DNA of 64,000 nucleotides, taken from NCBI RefSeq assembly GCF_004295685.1, contig NZ_AP019368.1, forward strand, positions 1 through 64,000, written 5' to 3'. The translations under genes were made by a program, and so were the position numbers. The notes beneath the pieces were generated by a model. It was not told the DNA's origin. It made no database searches and saw only the letters and a program-made list of their open reading frames with translations. This document shows, one piece after another, positions 20,288-29,351 of this stretch. The DNA comes from Fluviispira sanaruensis. GTDB lineage: Bacteria; Bdellovibrionota_B; Oligoflexia; Silvanigrellales; Silvanigrellaceae. Positions within the stretch are counted from its first letter, which is position 1, and every line of letters begins with the position of its first letter.

Positions 20288-21457
20288 ATGAACCAACAAG
20301 AATCTTTCAAACAAATTGATGAGTTCAAAAGAGGTATGCAAGATCTTATTGTGGACACAACGAGCGTCAGTTTTGTAGATGGTGTAAATGGCAGATTGTA
20401 TTATCGGGGCATAAATATCGCGGAATTAGCAGCACATGCAACATTCGAGGAAACAGCTTGGTTACTTCTTTCGGGAAAATTACCTACAAAAAGCAAATTA
20501 GAGGGGTTTCAATGGGGTCTTCGAAATATGTCAAGAACTCAAGAAAAAGTATTAAGAATAATTGAAGAAATGCCCCAGCTTTCTCCTCCTTTATTGGTTT
20601 TACAAACAGGCTTAGCGGCACTTGCGTGTATCGATAGAAGTGAAGATTACTTAGAGGAAGAGAATTATATTGAAAAAGTTATGAGAATAATAGCACAAAG
20701 TCCGGTTGTGTTATCAGCTGCGTATAGACATTATTTGGGTGTTCCTTTATTGGAGCCGAGATCAGATTTGAGTTTTGTTGAAAATTTTATATATATGTTA
20801 TTTGGAAAAATTCCAACAAAAAACCAAACACGCTGTATGGAAATAGCATTGATTATTCAAATGGATCATGGCTTTAATTCTTCTACTTTTACAGCAAGGT
20901 CAGTTGCATCTACACTCACAAATTTTTATTCAGCTACAAGTGCTGCGGTCGGAGCGTTGAGTGGTTCTTTGCATGGCGGAGCAAGTGAATTAGTTGTAGA
21001 AATGTTAAATAATGCAAAAAATAGTAATGATATAGAAAAATATACAAGAGATCTTTTAAAGTCAGGTTCTAAAATCATGGGTATGGGGCATAGAGTGTAT
21101 AAAACTATAGATCCTCGTGCAATTATATTTCGTGATTTATTATCACAATTGACTAATAAAGACGAGAAAGACAGCGATTTAAAATTACTAACACGAATAG
21201 AACTAGAAGCAAGAAAGTATTTTGAAGAGAAAATGATGCCAGTTTTTGCAAATGTAGATTTTTGGAGTGGGGCTGTGTATAAAAAATTAGGTATTCATCC
21301 TATCTTATATCCATCATTATTTGCCGCAGCAAGAATGGTTGGTTGGTGTGCCCATATTTTGGAGTTAAGGCAAAATAATAAACTTTATCGTCCTTCTTCT
21401 AAATATGTTGGAGAAATTAATGTTCCATATATTCCTCTCGATCAGAGAAGTTATTAA
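20288..21457 (+). CDS. Citrate synthase family protein
   Basis: Condenses an acyl-CoA with oxaloacetate, at the entry to the TCA cycle. The 389-residue product has catalytic His229 (GSLHGGASE), His268 (GMGHRVYK) and Asp324 (ANVDFWSG), plus His194 in QMDHGFNSSTF. The length of about 390 resembles the short dimeric citrate/2-methylcitrate synthases of Gram-positives and archaea rather than the 430-residue E. coli GltA. Citrate synthase is the likelier role, since no prp genes are near, but 2-methylcitrate synthase cannot be excluded. It is divergent from accA with a 124-bp shared promoter region. WaaA follows after 20 bp. Confidence 0.9.
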   Translation: MNQQESFKQIDEFKRGMQDLIVDTTSVSFVDGVNGRLYYRGINIAELAAHATFEETAWLLLSGKLPTKSKLEGFQWGLRNMSRTQEKVLRIIEEMPQLSPPLLVLQTGLAALACIDRSEDYLEEENYIEKVMRIIAQSPVVLSAAYRHYLGVPLLEPRSDLSFVENFIYMLFGKIPTKNQTRCMEIALIIQMDHGFNSSTFTARSVASTLTNFYSATSAAVGALSGSLHGGASELVVEMLNNAKNSNDIEKYTRDLLKSGSKIMGMGHRVYKTIDPRAIIFRDLLSQLTNKDEKDSDLKLLTRIELEARKYFEEKMMPVFANVDFWSGAVYKKLGIHPILYPSLFAAARMVGWCAHILELRQNNKLYRPSSKYVGEINVPYIPLDQRSY

Positions 21458-21477
21458 TGAAATTAAGGAATTATTAG

Positions 21478-22959
21478 ATGTATTTTCTATATGAGGTTAC
21501 GCAAAAAATTATTTATTTTGTTTTAAATTTGTTAGCAAAATATATTCATAGCAGAAAATTTAAAAAGTTTTGTGAGGCTAGAACCTCTCAGTATTTTATA
21601 AATAAAATAAAAGATACAGAAAATAATTATTTAGAAATTAAAGAAAATAATTCAAAATATTTTCCTGTGTATTGGTTTCATGTCGCAAGCGCTGGAGAAA
21701 TGGAACAGGCAATACCAGTCGCAAGAAAACTTAATGAAAAAATGAACGCTCGTTTTTTATTAACATACTTTTCGCCAAGTGCAGAGCCTTTTATAAAGAA
21801 TTTTCCTGCACTAATTTCAGCCTTTTCTTTGCCAATTGACTCAAGAAAAAACTATAAATTGATATTTAGCTCTCTGCCAATATCGAAAATATTTTTTGTC
21901 AGATACGATATTTGGCCTGCTCTTTTGCATGAGAGTAAAAATTTAAACATTGAGATTAACTTGCTGTCTGCTTCTGCAATAAAAACTAAAAATGGTATAT
22001 TAGGGAAAATAAGTAATATTTGGAACATAAAATTTTATAAAAATTTTTCGAATATTTTTGCAGTAACGAAAGAAGACGTAGAATATTTTACGCAGTTTTT
22101 ACCATTAGAGCGAGTTCATTATTCTGGAGATGCAAAATGGTCGCGTGCTTTTGAAAGAGCAAATAATTGTATCAAGCGGAAAATAGAAAAGGATTTTTCA
22201 ATATTTTATTCTTACTGTATGGCGCAAAGGGAGGTTTTAAATAAAAAAAATATAGTCTTCGGCTCTCCACATAAAGAAGAAGATAAAATAGCTTTAGATT
22301 GCGGGATAATTAAGGATAAAGTGTTTTTAATATATGTTCCTCATGATGTAACAGAAGAATCATGTAAAAAAATTATCGATAATTTTAGATTGATGGGTAC
22401 GAATAGTATTCTATATAGTGAACTTATATCAATTATAAATAATACAATCAAAAATGATGATTCTTTTATTCTTGAAAATTTATATGAATTAAAGAATCAT
22501 GACATAAAAAGACAATCTTTGTTTAATAGTAACAATAAAGATTATAACATTCCAGCTCATATTCTTTCAGGATATGAGGTTGTAATATTTGATAAAATTG
22601 GATATTTAGCTGAAATTTATGAAATATCAGATATTGCTATCATTGGTGGAGGATTCGATGGTCAAATTCACAACGTCTTAGAAGCTGCCGCTCATGGAGT
22701 TCCTGTTCTTATTGGGAATCTATTTGTGCGTGCAAGCGAAGCAAAAGAACTTGTTAACAGAGGTGGAGCTATTTCTTTTCAAAATACAAATGAGTTGTTT
22801 CAATTTTTGATTCAGTGGGTTAGTTTGGAAGAGCAGGGAACCGACTCACCCCACCCAACTCGAATTTTGGCTCAATCAAAGTCGAAATCGTTGGAACTTT
22901 TTAGAAGTATTCCCGATACAAGTGAAATTGTCTTGCAAGCTCTGTTTAACGAGCCATAA
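21478..22959 (+). CDS. waaA: 3-deoxy-D-manno-octulosonic acid transferase (Kdo transferase)
   Basis: Transfers Kdo from CMP-Kdo to lipid A precursors in inner-core LPS synthesis, at the cytoplasmic face of the inner membrane. The 493-residue product has an N-terminal hydrophobic anchor (YEVTQKIIYFVLNLLAKY), the family motif WFHVASAGEMEQA with the catalytic Glu of SAGE, SVKP-like LLSASA, and the C-terminal IGGGFDGQIHNVLEAAAHGVP that binds the nucleotide sugar. It is longer than the usual about 425 residues; the extra sequence is mostly an Asn/Lys-rich stretch in the middle-to-late part (about 230-370). Transcribed 20 bp after the citrate synthase gene. Confidence 0.9.
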   Translation: MYFLYEVTQKIIYFVLNLLAKYIHSRKFKKFCEARTSQYFINKIKDTENNYLEIKENNSKYFPVYWFHVASAGEMEQAIPVARKLNEKMNARFLLTYFSPSAEPFIKNFPALISAFSLPIDSRKNYKLIFSSLPISKIFFVRYDIWPALLHESKNLNIEINLLSASAIKTKNGILGKISNIWNIKFYKNFSNIFAVTKEDVEYFTQFLPLERVHYSGDAKWSRAFERANNCIKRKIEKDFSIFYSYCMAQREVLNKKNIVFGSPHKEEDKIALDCGIIKDKVFLIYVPHDVTEESCKKIIDNFRLMGTNSILYSELISIINNTIKNDDSFILENLYELKNHDIKRQSLFNSNNKDYNIPAHILSGYEVVIFDKIGYLAEIYEISDIAIIGGGFDGQIHNVLEAAAHGVPVLIGNLFVRASEAKELVNRGGAISFQNTNELFQFLIQWVSLEEQGTDSPHPTRILAQSKSKSLELFRSIPDTSEIVLQALFNEP

Positions 22960-23026
22960 ATAACTGTGTCTAGGTGATTCCACTTGTGTTTGGATTTTTG
23001 AACCTTTTTAAAAAAGAATATGAGTC

Positions 23027-24580
23027 ATGGTCGCTAAGCAATTGGTTATTAATAGCACTTCGTATGAGACACGCGTTGCTCTTATCGAAGGTGGTCAGGT
23101 ATCTGAATATTATATTGAACGAAGTCGAGATAGGGGTATAGTTGGTGGAATTTATAAAGGAAAAGTAATTCGTGTTTTGCCAGGAATGCAAAGTTGTTTT
23201 GTTGATATTGGTTTAGAACGCGCAGCTTTCCTTTACGGTGGTGATATCAAATCTGAAGACTCTCAAGAGCTTCCTGAGGGATTTGATGAAGAGGGCAAGC
23301 CTATTCACCATCATCAGCCCGATGAAGATGAAAATGTGGAAACAAGCGCCCCAAAAAATTTTCAAAAGCAATATAGAATAACGGACCTCGTAAAAGAAGG
23401 GCAAGAAATTATTGTTCAAGTTGCAAAAGATGCAATTGGCACAAAAGGAGCTAGGGTAACAACTTACTTAAGTTTACCTGGTCGTTATGTTGTTTTAATG
23501 CCTAGTATTAATCATATCGGTGTGAGTCGACGTATTTTATCTGAAGAAGAACGCACACGCTTACGTAACGTTGTACAAAAAATAAAACCAGAAGGTGCTG
23601 GTGTTATAGTAAGAACTGCGAGTGAAAATGTACCCGATGAAAAAATAACAGCCGATATCGATTTCCTTGTAAAGCTTTGGGAAACTTTACGCTTAAAAAG
23701 TATGAAATCTAAATCTCCATGCCTCGTGCACGAAGATTTAGATTTAGTTTTCCGTGCAACACGCGATCTTATCTCGAGAGATCTTGATCGAATCGTAATC
23801 GATGATAAAAAAAGATATGAAGATCTTGTTCGTTTTTTGAATCGCTTTAGCGTTAAATTGGGAGCTCAGGTACAATTATTCCAAGGAGACACGCAAATAT
23901 TTGATGCCTTTGGCATTGAACAAGAAGTTTCTCGTGCCCTTGGTTCAAAAGTCTGGTTAAAATCCGGTGGATATTTGATTATCGAACAAACAGAAGCTTT
24001 AACTGCAATTGATGTTAATACGGGTCGTTTTGTTGGCAGTAAATCTTTAGGTGACACGATTGTAAAAACAAATTTAGAAGCCGTTAAAGAAATTGTACAA
24101 CAACTGAGATTAAGAAATATCGGTGGAATAATTATTTTAGATTTTATCGATATGGATCGCAGCGATGATCGAGATAAAGTTTTTCAAGCACTCGTTGAAG
24201 AATTAAAAAAAGATAAAGCAAAAACAACCGTGCTTAGAATTTCTGAAATGGGTTTGGTGCAAATGACGCGCAAACGAACCGAAGAAAGTTTGATGCAAAA
24301 AATGACTGTGGATTGTCCATATTGCGAAGGAAATGGTCATGTTAAAAGCCCAGCAACAATTTCTTATGAAGTTATTAGAGAATTATTAAGAGAATTTAGT
24401 CGTTCGAGTAATGAAGGCTTTGTGATTAAAGCACATCCGCATGTTTCTGACCGATTATTAGAAGAAGACAAAATATTTCTTGATGAATTAAAATTAAAAT
24501 ACTCAAAAAAGGTAGTTGTAAAATCATTTGTTGAATATCATTTAGAGCATTTTGAAATTGCTCCAATGAGATTTGAATAA
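23027..24580 (+). CDS. rng: Ribonuclease G/E family endoribonuclease
   Basis: Single-strand-specific endoribonuclease for rRNA maturation and mRNA decay. The 517-residue product has an N-terminal S1 domain (GGIYKGKVIRVLPGMQSCFVDIG) interrupted by an acidic His/Glu/Asp-rich insert at about 85-110, an RNase H-like and DNase I-like core with catalytic aspartates in AIDVNTGRFVG and ILDFIDMD, and the Zn-link DCPYCEGNGHV. It lacks the long C-terminal scaffold of RNase E, so RNase G fits best. It ends 3 bp before the convergent bolA gene. Confidence 0.93.
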   Translation: MVAKQLVINSTSYETRVALIEGGQVSEYYIERSRDRGIVGGIYKGKVIRVLPGMQSCFVDIGLERAAFLYGGDIKSEDSQELPEGFDEEGKPIHHHQPDEDENVETSAPKNFQKQYRITDLVKEGQEIIVQVAKDAIGTKGARVTTYLSLPGRYVVLMPSINHIGVSRRILSEEERTRLRNVVQKIKPEGAGVIVRTASENVPDEKITADIDFLVKLWETLRLKSMKSKSPCLVHEDLDLVFRATRDLISRDLDRIVIDDKKRYEDLVRFLNRFSVKLGAQVQLFQGDTQIFDAFGIEQEVSRALGSKVWLKSGGYLIIEQTEALTAIDVNTGRFVGSKSLGDTIVKTNLEAVKEIVQQLRLRNIGGIIILDFIDMDRSDDRDKVFQALVEELKKDKAKTTVLRISEMGLVQMTRKRTEESLMQKMTVDCPYCEGNGHVKSPATISYEVIRELLREFSRSSNEGFVIKAHPHVSDRLLEEDKIFLDELKLKYSKKVVVKSFVEYHLEHFEIAPMRFE

Positions 24581-24583
24581 TAA

Positions 24584-24898
24584 TTATTTTATTTTCGATC
24601 CGCCCATGCAATTGGGCGACTCAGAAGTTGTGAAATTTCTTGTTTCCCATTCTTTTTGTGTAAAAGTATGTAAAGAACATGCTCTGATTAAAGAAAATTC
24701 TTCAGCAAGTATTTCATTCATAAGTCGATGTCTTTTTAATAGAGATAAATTTTCAAATATATTTGCAACTATTTCTATTCTAAAATGAGTTTCAGATCCC
24801 TTAGGAACACTGTGCATATAGCTTTCATTTTCAACTTTTAAATAATCAGGATTAAATTTTTCTTTTAATTTATTTTCAATTGTTGATTGGATGTTCAT
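24584..24898 (-). CDS. BolA family protein
   Basis: BolA proteins act with monothiol glutaredoxins in Fe-S/iron handling and as transcriptional regulators of stress morphology. The 104-residue product shows the family core: YLKVENESYMH, SETHFRIEIVANIFENLSLLKRHRLMNEIL with the invariant RHR. The conserved His of the RHR helix is present. At the C-terminal end the DNA holds a GC-rich inverted repeat, CGCCCA at 24601-24606 against TGGGCG at 24613-24618, close to the ends of both bolA and rng. It lies 45 bp downstream of the tRNA-Leu gene on the same strand. Confidence 0.9.
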   Translation of the reverse strand: MNIQSTIENKLKEKFNPDYLKVENESYMHSVPKGSETHFRIEIVANIFENLSLLKRHRLMNEILAEEFSLIRACSLHTFTQKEWETRNFTTSESPNCMGGSKIK

Positions 24899-24943
24899 AT
24901 ATCACCGTCTTAAGAATGATTATTAGTTTAAGACTCATTAGGT

Positions 24944-25027
24944 TGGTGCGGACGGAGAGACTCGAACTCTCACACCATTGGCACTGGCTTCTAAGACCAG
25001 CGTGTCTACCAATTTCACCACGTCCGC
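24944..25027 (-). tRNA. tRNA-Leu (anticodon TAG)
   Basis: Read on the minus strand, the 84-nt gene folds with acceptor stem GCGGACG/CGTCCGC, a long variable arm as expected for type II tRNAs, and a T-loop GTTCGAGTC. The anticodon loop CTTAGAA between stems CTGGT and GCCAG gives anticodon TAG (reads CTA/CTN leucine). The CCA end is encoded. It lies between the HATPase-type regulator gene and bolA, all on the minus strand. Confidence 0.96.
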
Positions 25028-25099
25028 TCAAGAGGCTTGTGTATATGAGTTTTCCATAGAATACAACTGGATTCACTCATAAAAATAAAAAATCAGATA

Positions 25100-26074
25100 T
25101 TAAACGCTAAAGAACTGGAATGACCTTTGTTTTTTTGAGAAAGCTTTTGGACTCGTCGATAAATTTAAAACAGCAATGACTTCTGTGCTTTTCTGAGGCG
25201 CTACCGTCACTATAAGAGAACTTAGTCTTTCTAATACCATAAATAAACCTAACCCAGCCCCAGCCGCTTCTTGTTGGAGGCGAATCATAGACTTTTTTTC
25301 GCTAGCAAATAAAAACTTTAAGTATTTATAAATAGTTGGCTTACTAAAAGAGCCAAATGAATCTCTTACGCCGATTGCAAGATGCGTACCATCAAAGCTC
25401 CATTCAACTTGAACCGTTTCTTGAGGAAGCAAAGCGATGGGAACTCTTCTATCGACTTCTTGAAGTTTAGGGTTAGCATCCCAAATTGCGTTCATGAGAA
25501 GTTCTTCTTGTACCTCAACAGCAAATTGAGCATAGGCATCGGTTGGGCGTCCTAAAACACTCGATAGGCCTATGACAAATTCAAATAGAGCATCACGAAA
25601 CCATTGTCTTTGATCTGAATGTGATAAGACATACCTATGCACATAAGCACCATAAGAAACACATTTATCAACTCCAAAATATTTAGTCTCGCGTATTTTT
25701 CTAATGGTATTCATTAGTTGTAGATGTGGTACATGGTCTTGATTACAAGATAAAACATGTTCAAACTTCATAAGGCCGTTGCTGTCAATAATTTGATCTT
25801 TTGTTTCGTCATCAACAAGCAAAAGATTTTCAAGTTTAATTGCAGGAATAGATTCATGCTGGGTTAATTTTTTTTCATCAATCTTATCTGTAATATATAA
25901 AGAATGTTTGCACCCATTTTTTGCCAAAAATTTAATTTCATCTATTGTTTTATCGCCTTCGGCTACAATTGTGTTCATTGCACAGCTTTTAAACAGCGCA
26001 ACGAGTTCTGTCCGGTAATGTTCGTTTTGAACATCAATAACTGAGTCTAGATTAATGGTGTCAGTATTAGACAT
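25100..26074 (-). CDS. HATPase-type anti-sigma-like regulatory kinase
   Basis: The 324-residue product has a C-terminal GHKL ATPase fold of the RsbW/anti-sigma type: N-box EELLMNAIWDAN near 195, G1 box GVRDSFGS near 240, and G2 box AGAGLGLFMVLERLS near 280. No His-phosphotransfer helix is visible, so it is not a classical histidine kinase. The N-terminal 170 residues resemble no domain I can name. It starts 11 bp after the STAS-like gene on the same strand, a pairing expected for a serine kinase and its STAS antagonist. A partner-switching role is inferred from domains and adjacency. Confidence 0.78.
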   Translation of the reverse strand: MSNTDTINLDSVIDVQNEHYRTELVALFKSCAMNTIVAEGDKTIDEIKFLAKNGCKHSLYITDKIDEKKLTQHESIPAIKLENLLLVDDETKDQIIDSNGLMKFEHVLSCNQDHVPHLQLMNTIRKIRETKYFGVDKCVSYGAYVHRYVLSHSDQRQWFRDALFEFVIGLSSVLGRPTDAYAQFAVEVQEELLMNAIWDANPKLQEVDRRVPIALLPQETVQVEWSFDGTHLAIGVRDSFGSFSKPTIYKYLKFLFASEKKSMIRLQQEAAGAGLGLFMVLERLSSLIVTVAPQKSTEVIAVLNLSTSPKAFSKKQRSFQFFSV

Positions 26075-26085
26075 ATTTGCCTCAA

Positions 26086-26541
26086 TTAAGATTTCAAACT
26101 TTCTATAAAATAAAAATAAGATTCAAAATCAACGTCAGACTCAATACTGCATCCTTCTTTTTCACATTTTTTCAAATCATACTCTAATTTTTTCCCTGGA
26201 TGAAATTCTTTCCCTGATCGCATTAAATAAACTTTTTGTTCTCCACAGTTTTCGCAATAAGCAGGTATTTGAAAACTTTCAACTCTAGAATTGTTTGATA
26301 AAAATTCTTTTACCATATTGAATTGCATAACGACGGATTGGGGACAGTTCGAATAAATTGGGTTGATTTTTAATTTTTGTATCCAGGTGATCCATTCTCT
26401 TACACCGCAGCTATTAATTGTGCGAATGTTGCCAAGGTCAAAATGCACATTTCCAGAGGGCAACCCAAAACCGCTCAGATCACAGGTTTCTGTGATATCT
26501 CCGGATATGTGATATATCCCATCTTTTAATTGCACATCCAC
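26086..26541 (-). CDS. STAS-like protein with C-terminal zinc-knuckle-like region
   Basis: The 151-residue product begins with a STAS-like fold: beta strands DVQLKDGIYHISGDI, then FDLGNIRTINSCGVREWITWIQKL, which matches the phosphorylatable Ser and following helix of anti-anti-sigma proteins. A C-terminal region has CENCG near 105 and CEKEGC near 137, which could bind one zinc. In-frame TTG 26574 lies upstream, but an AGGGGGG ribosome site stands six bases before GTG 26541, the chosen start. It lies 36 bp after the barrel protein gene and 11 bp before the HATPase gene, so all three may be co-expressed. STAS assignment is moderate. Confidence 0.7.
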   Translation of the reverse strand: MDVQLKDGIYHISGDITETCDLSGFGLPSGNVHFDLGNIRTINSCGVREWITWIQKLKINPIYSNCPQSVVMQFNMVKEFLSNNSRVESFQIPAYCENCGEQKVYLMRSGKEFHPGKKLEYDLKKCEKEGCSIESDVDFESYFYFIESLKS

Positions 26542-26577
26542 AAATAACCCCCCTAAAAGACAGATAACAATCAATTT

Positions 26578-27783
26578 TTACTTATTTAAATCAACTGTTA
26601 GACGAAAGGCATAGCGTCTGTCTACAACAATTCCGTTGCTAGCTTGAACAGCCTCTCCAAATGTTGTGAACTCCAATCGTGCAAATATGGTTCTTATCAT
26701 TATTCCTGCGCTTACAGTTCTCATAGCGTAACCCGCTCTTAAAGAGAGAAAAGCATCGTTGCTGTTAAAAGAACCAAAACTGAGCTCGCTTCCAACACGC
26801 AATTTATCTCGGTCATTTACTCGTAGATCATTAATTCTATCTCCCTCAATTGATAAAATAAAGCCAAGATCTTTACCTAGAGATGGGTTAATACTCATTC
26901 CTGCTTTAATATTCATTTTTTCAACTTCTTTTACAGAGGAACTATTGACAGGTTGGTATGTAGAATTTCCAACATCGAGGGCGGAAAGCCCAATTTTATA
27001 GTTCCACGGGCCTTTAAAAGGCAGCATAAATCCGAGATCAAAAGCAAAACCTTGGGTTTTATTCAAACTCTTGCTTGTTGCATCAGAAGATTCTCTGAGA
27101 AATCCATTTGAATTGCCTTCAACAGTTGAAACGATAGAAGCTCTTTCTAAATAACGTGTACCAATTCCAAATGATGAATTTGTTCCTGGAATTGGGATGC
27201 CAATACCTATACAAGGGCCAATTTGTGAGCGAGTGACTAGTGAGAAGCTTCGATCATATGTAAGTGGATTTGCTGCGGTTGTATAAGCGCTTGTTTGAGG
27301 AGTAGAGTATTGGGTTGTGTAGCCAGTGACCAAAGTATCTGCTAAAAATCCAAATTGGAAGCGCGAGAGAACCACTGTTGGAAATATGCTTGCGCGAGAA
27401 AAAACAATATCATTTGGAGAAGCATTTTCTATAGAGTTTTCGATTTCTTTTGTTGGGTATTTTATATTGCTATCAAAATAATTACCTAGCAAACTCGATG
27501 AGAATGAATTTGCTGCTGCGGTAATATTTGGAAAAGTAGCAAATTTCACTACGGATTTTGAACGATCTCTTTTATCTGTTTCGCCAATACCAGCAGGATT
27601 GCTAAATAGAGCATTTTCGTCATTCGCAAGACCAACAAATGCTCCCCCCATTCCGAGAGAATGGGAATCAAGATATAAATCGAGGGGTGGAATGATTAAA
27701 TTTGCTCGACAAATTAAATTATAATTTAATAGAATGAATACTATAATTATATTTATTTTAGAAAAAATAAATCTGTTTTTCAA
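26578..27783 (-). CDS. Predicted outer-membrane beta-barrel protein
   Basis: The product of about 401 residues has a signal peptide (KNRFIFSKINIIIVFILLNYNLICRA) and the SHSLGMGGAFVGLANDENALFSNPAGIG segment (in pieces), typical of FadL/PorV/UPF0164-like barrels. Alternating hydrophobic strands, such as RLEFTTFGEAV and YAFRLTVDL, run to the C-terminus. No ATG is available near the start. AGAGG stands six bases before TTG 27783, which is taken as the start; in-frame TTG 27798 is an alternative. It begins the minus-strand series with the STAS and HATPase genes. Substrate is unknown. Confidence 0.75.
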   Translation of the reverse strand: MKNRFIFSKINIIIVFILLNYNLICRANLIIPPLDLYLDSHSLGMGGAFVGLANDENALFSNPAGIGETDKRDRSKSVVKFATFPNITAAANSFSSSLLGNYFDSNIKYPTKEIENSIENASPNDIVFSRASIFPTVVLSRFQFGFLADTLVTGYTTQYSTPQTSAYTTAANPLTYDRSFSLVTRSQIGPCIGIGIPIPGTNSSFGIGTRYLERASIVSTVEGNSNGFLRESSDATSKSLNKTQGFAFDLGFMLPFKGPWNYKIGLSALDVGNSTYQPVNSSSVKEVEKMNIKAGMSINPSLGKDLGFILSIEGDRINDLRVNDRDKLRVGSELSFGSFNSNDAFLSLRAGYAMRTVSAGIMIRTIFARLEFTTFGEAVQASNGIVVDRRYAFRLTVDLNK

Positions 27784-27872
27784 AATCAAACCTCTCAATA
27801 AATGAGATATAGAGTTAAAGATCGGATTTTTTTTGATTTGAATGAGGCACGCGAGCGGAGTGAGGATTTATT

Positions 27873-28454
27873 GTGATTTCAATTGACGCATTTCCAACAC
27901 ATGTTTTAGAAGGGCAAGCAATTAATTTTGTCTCAAAGGAAAGAAAAATTCCATGCCATTCAATTTTCTTAGCAGCCGCAGGAAAAGTAACTTCACAAAA
28001 ATTACCGCCAGATGAAAGAATTGAAATTTTAGAATTTGCAAAAGCGGCATGTCGTACGAAAAATCCTGACATCATTTGGCAAATTGCACATGTAGAATCG
28101 AGTTTTAAAATGAAAGTTATTCTCGTCGAGGGTAAAAATATATTAACGGGTAAAAATGCCGAAGTATTTTTAAAAAAGGGGTTGGCAAAAGATAAGAATG
28201 TCGACATAGGACCATTGCAAATTAATTGGCGAGCAAACGGAGCTCGTTCTGGTTTTGAGCCTATTGAGTTTATGAGTGGTGATTTTTCAGTAAATTTTCT
28301 TTCAAACAGGATTTTAAAAGGTTATGTAAAATCTTGTGGCAATAATTGGATAAATTGCTATCATTCCTATAACGAAGACCGCGGTCGGAGTTATAGAATA
28401 AAAATTCAATCCTCTGGTTTGAGACTTAGAAAAATTCTATCTGAGTTTCTTTAA
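27873..28454 (+). CDS. Lytic-transglycosylase-like protein (SLT fold)
   Basis: The 193-residue product shows the soluble-lytic-transglycosylase pattern: IIWQIAHVESSFKM with the catalytic-type Glu in HVESSF near 73, VDIGPLQINW near 112, and NWINCYHSYNEDRGRSYRIKI near the end. These enzymes cleave the glycan strand of peptidoglycan. No signal peptide is present from the GTG start at 27873, so export would need another route, or the true start may differ. It is divergent from the barrel protein gene. The assignment rests on short motifs. Confidence 0.72.
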   Translation: MISIDAFPTHVLEGQAINFVSKERKIPCHSIFLAAAGKVTSQKLPPDERIEILEFAKAACRTKNPDIIWQIAHVESSFKMKVILVEGKNILTGKNAEVFLKKGLAKDKNVDIGPLQINWRANGARSGFEPIEFMSGDFSVNFLSNRILKGYVKSCGNNWINCYHSYNEDRGRSYRIKIQSSGLRLRKILSEFL

Positions 28455-28586
28455 AAAAATTTGGAAAATTATATTTTTAATGTACGATATTGAAAAATTA
28501 TTTTAAAAATTAAGTTCATGAATTAAAAAAATATTAAGTTATAAAATTATATGATATAAAGTTTTATTATGGTTGGAGGAAGTAAA

Positions 28587-29351
28587 ATGCCCGATGCCGG
28601 TATTCTTATTACTTTTTTTACATTGCTTTGTTTAGAAATTGTGCTTGGTTTTGATAATATATTGATGATTTCAATCATCTCAAATCGTGTGAGTTTGGTA
28701 AATCAGAATTTTATACGTTATTTAGGTTTAATTTTAGCTGCAATTACAAGAGTTTTTCTTCTTGTAGGTTTAACTTGGGTTTCTTCTTTTCAAAAAAGTT
28801 TTATTTTTATTGGAGGCTTTGATTTTTCTACCCGAGATATCATATTGACTGTTGGTGGATTGTTTTTAATTTGGAAATCAATCAAAGAAATTCATTCAAC
28901 AGTTGAGCATAAAGATAGTGATGCAGATGAAGAAAAAAGTAAATATAAAGTATCAATGTTTTCTGCTGTAACTCAGATCGTATTTATCGATGCTGTTTTT
29001 TCGATGGACGCTATTTTTACTGCCATTGGACTCACAGAAAATTTATTAGTTATTATTTTTTCAATTCTAGTTTCTGTTTGTATTATGATTTTATTTGTCA
29101 ATAAAGTGGCTTCTTTTATTAAGCGCTTTGCATCTGTAAAAATATTATCTTTAGTATTCATGTTTGTCATAGGTACAACATTGTGTCTTGAAGCGTTCGA
29201 TCATTCCATACCAAAGCAATATTTATATGCTCCACTTCTTTTCTCATTATTAATACAATTATTGCAAATACGCTATGAAATTAATAAAAGTAAAAGAAAA
29301 GAAATGGAAATGATATCTAATAAAAAAATAAGAAAAGTTATAAAATATTAA
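28587..29351 (+). CDS. TerC family integral membrane protein
   Basis: TerC proteins are multi-pass inner-membrane proteins linked to tellurite resistance and to metal (Mn) loading of exported proteins. The 254-residue product has at least seven hydrophobic segments and the family motifs LEIVLGFDNILMISII near 17-32 and FIDAVFSMDAIFTAIGLT near 138, both with acidic residues in membrane segments thought to bind metal. ATG 28569 is in frame, but GGAGGAAGTAAA directly precedes ATG 28587. The last 14 bp overlap the convergent helicase gene. Confidence 0.9.
   Translation: MPDAGILITFFTLLCLEIVLGFDNILMISIISNRVSLVNQNFIRYLGLILAAITRVFLLVGLTWVSSFQKSFIFIGGFDFSTRDIILTVGGLFLIWKSIKEIHSTVEHKDSDADEEKSKYKVSMFSAVTQIVFIDAVFSMDAIFTAIGLTENLLVIIFSILVSVCIMILFVNKVASFIKRFASVKILSLVFMFVIGTTLCLEAFDHSIPKQYLYAPLLFSLLIQLLQIRYEINKSKRKEMEMISNKKIRKVIKY

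Noticed and set aside
24876-25076. Minus-strand frame over the tRNA-Leu gene
   Set aside because: Covers the tRNA fold and has no protein match.
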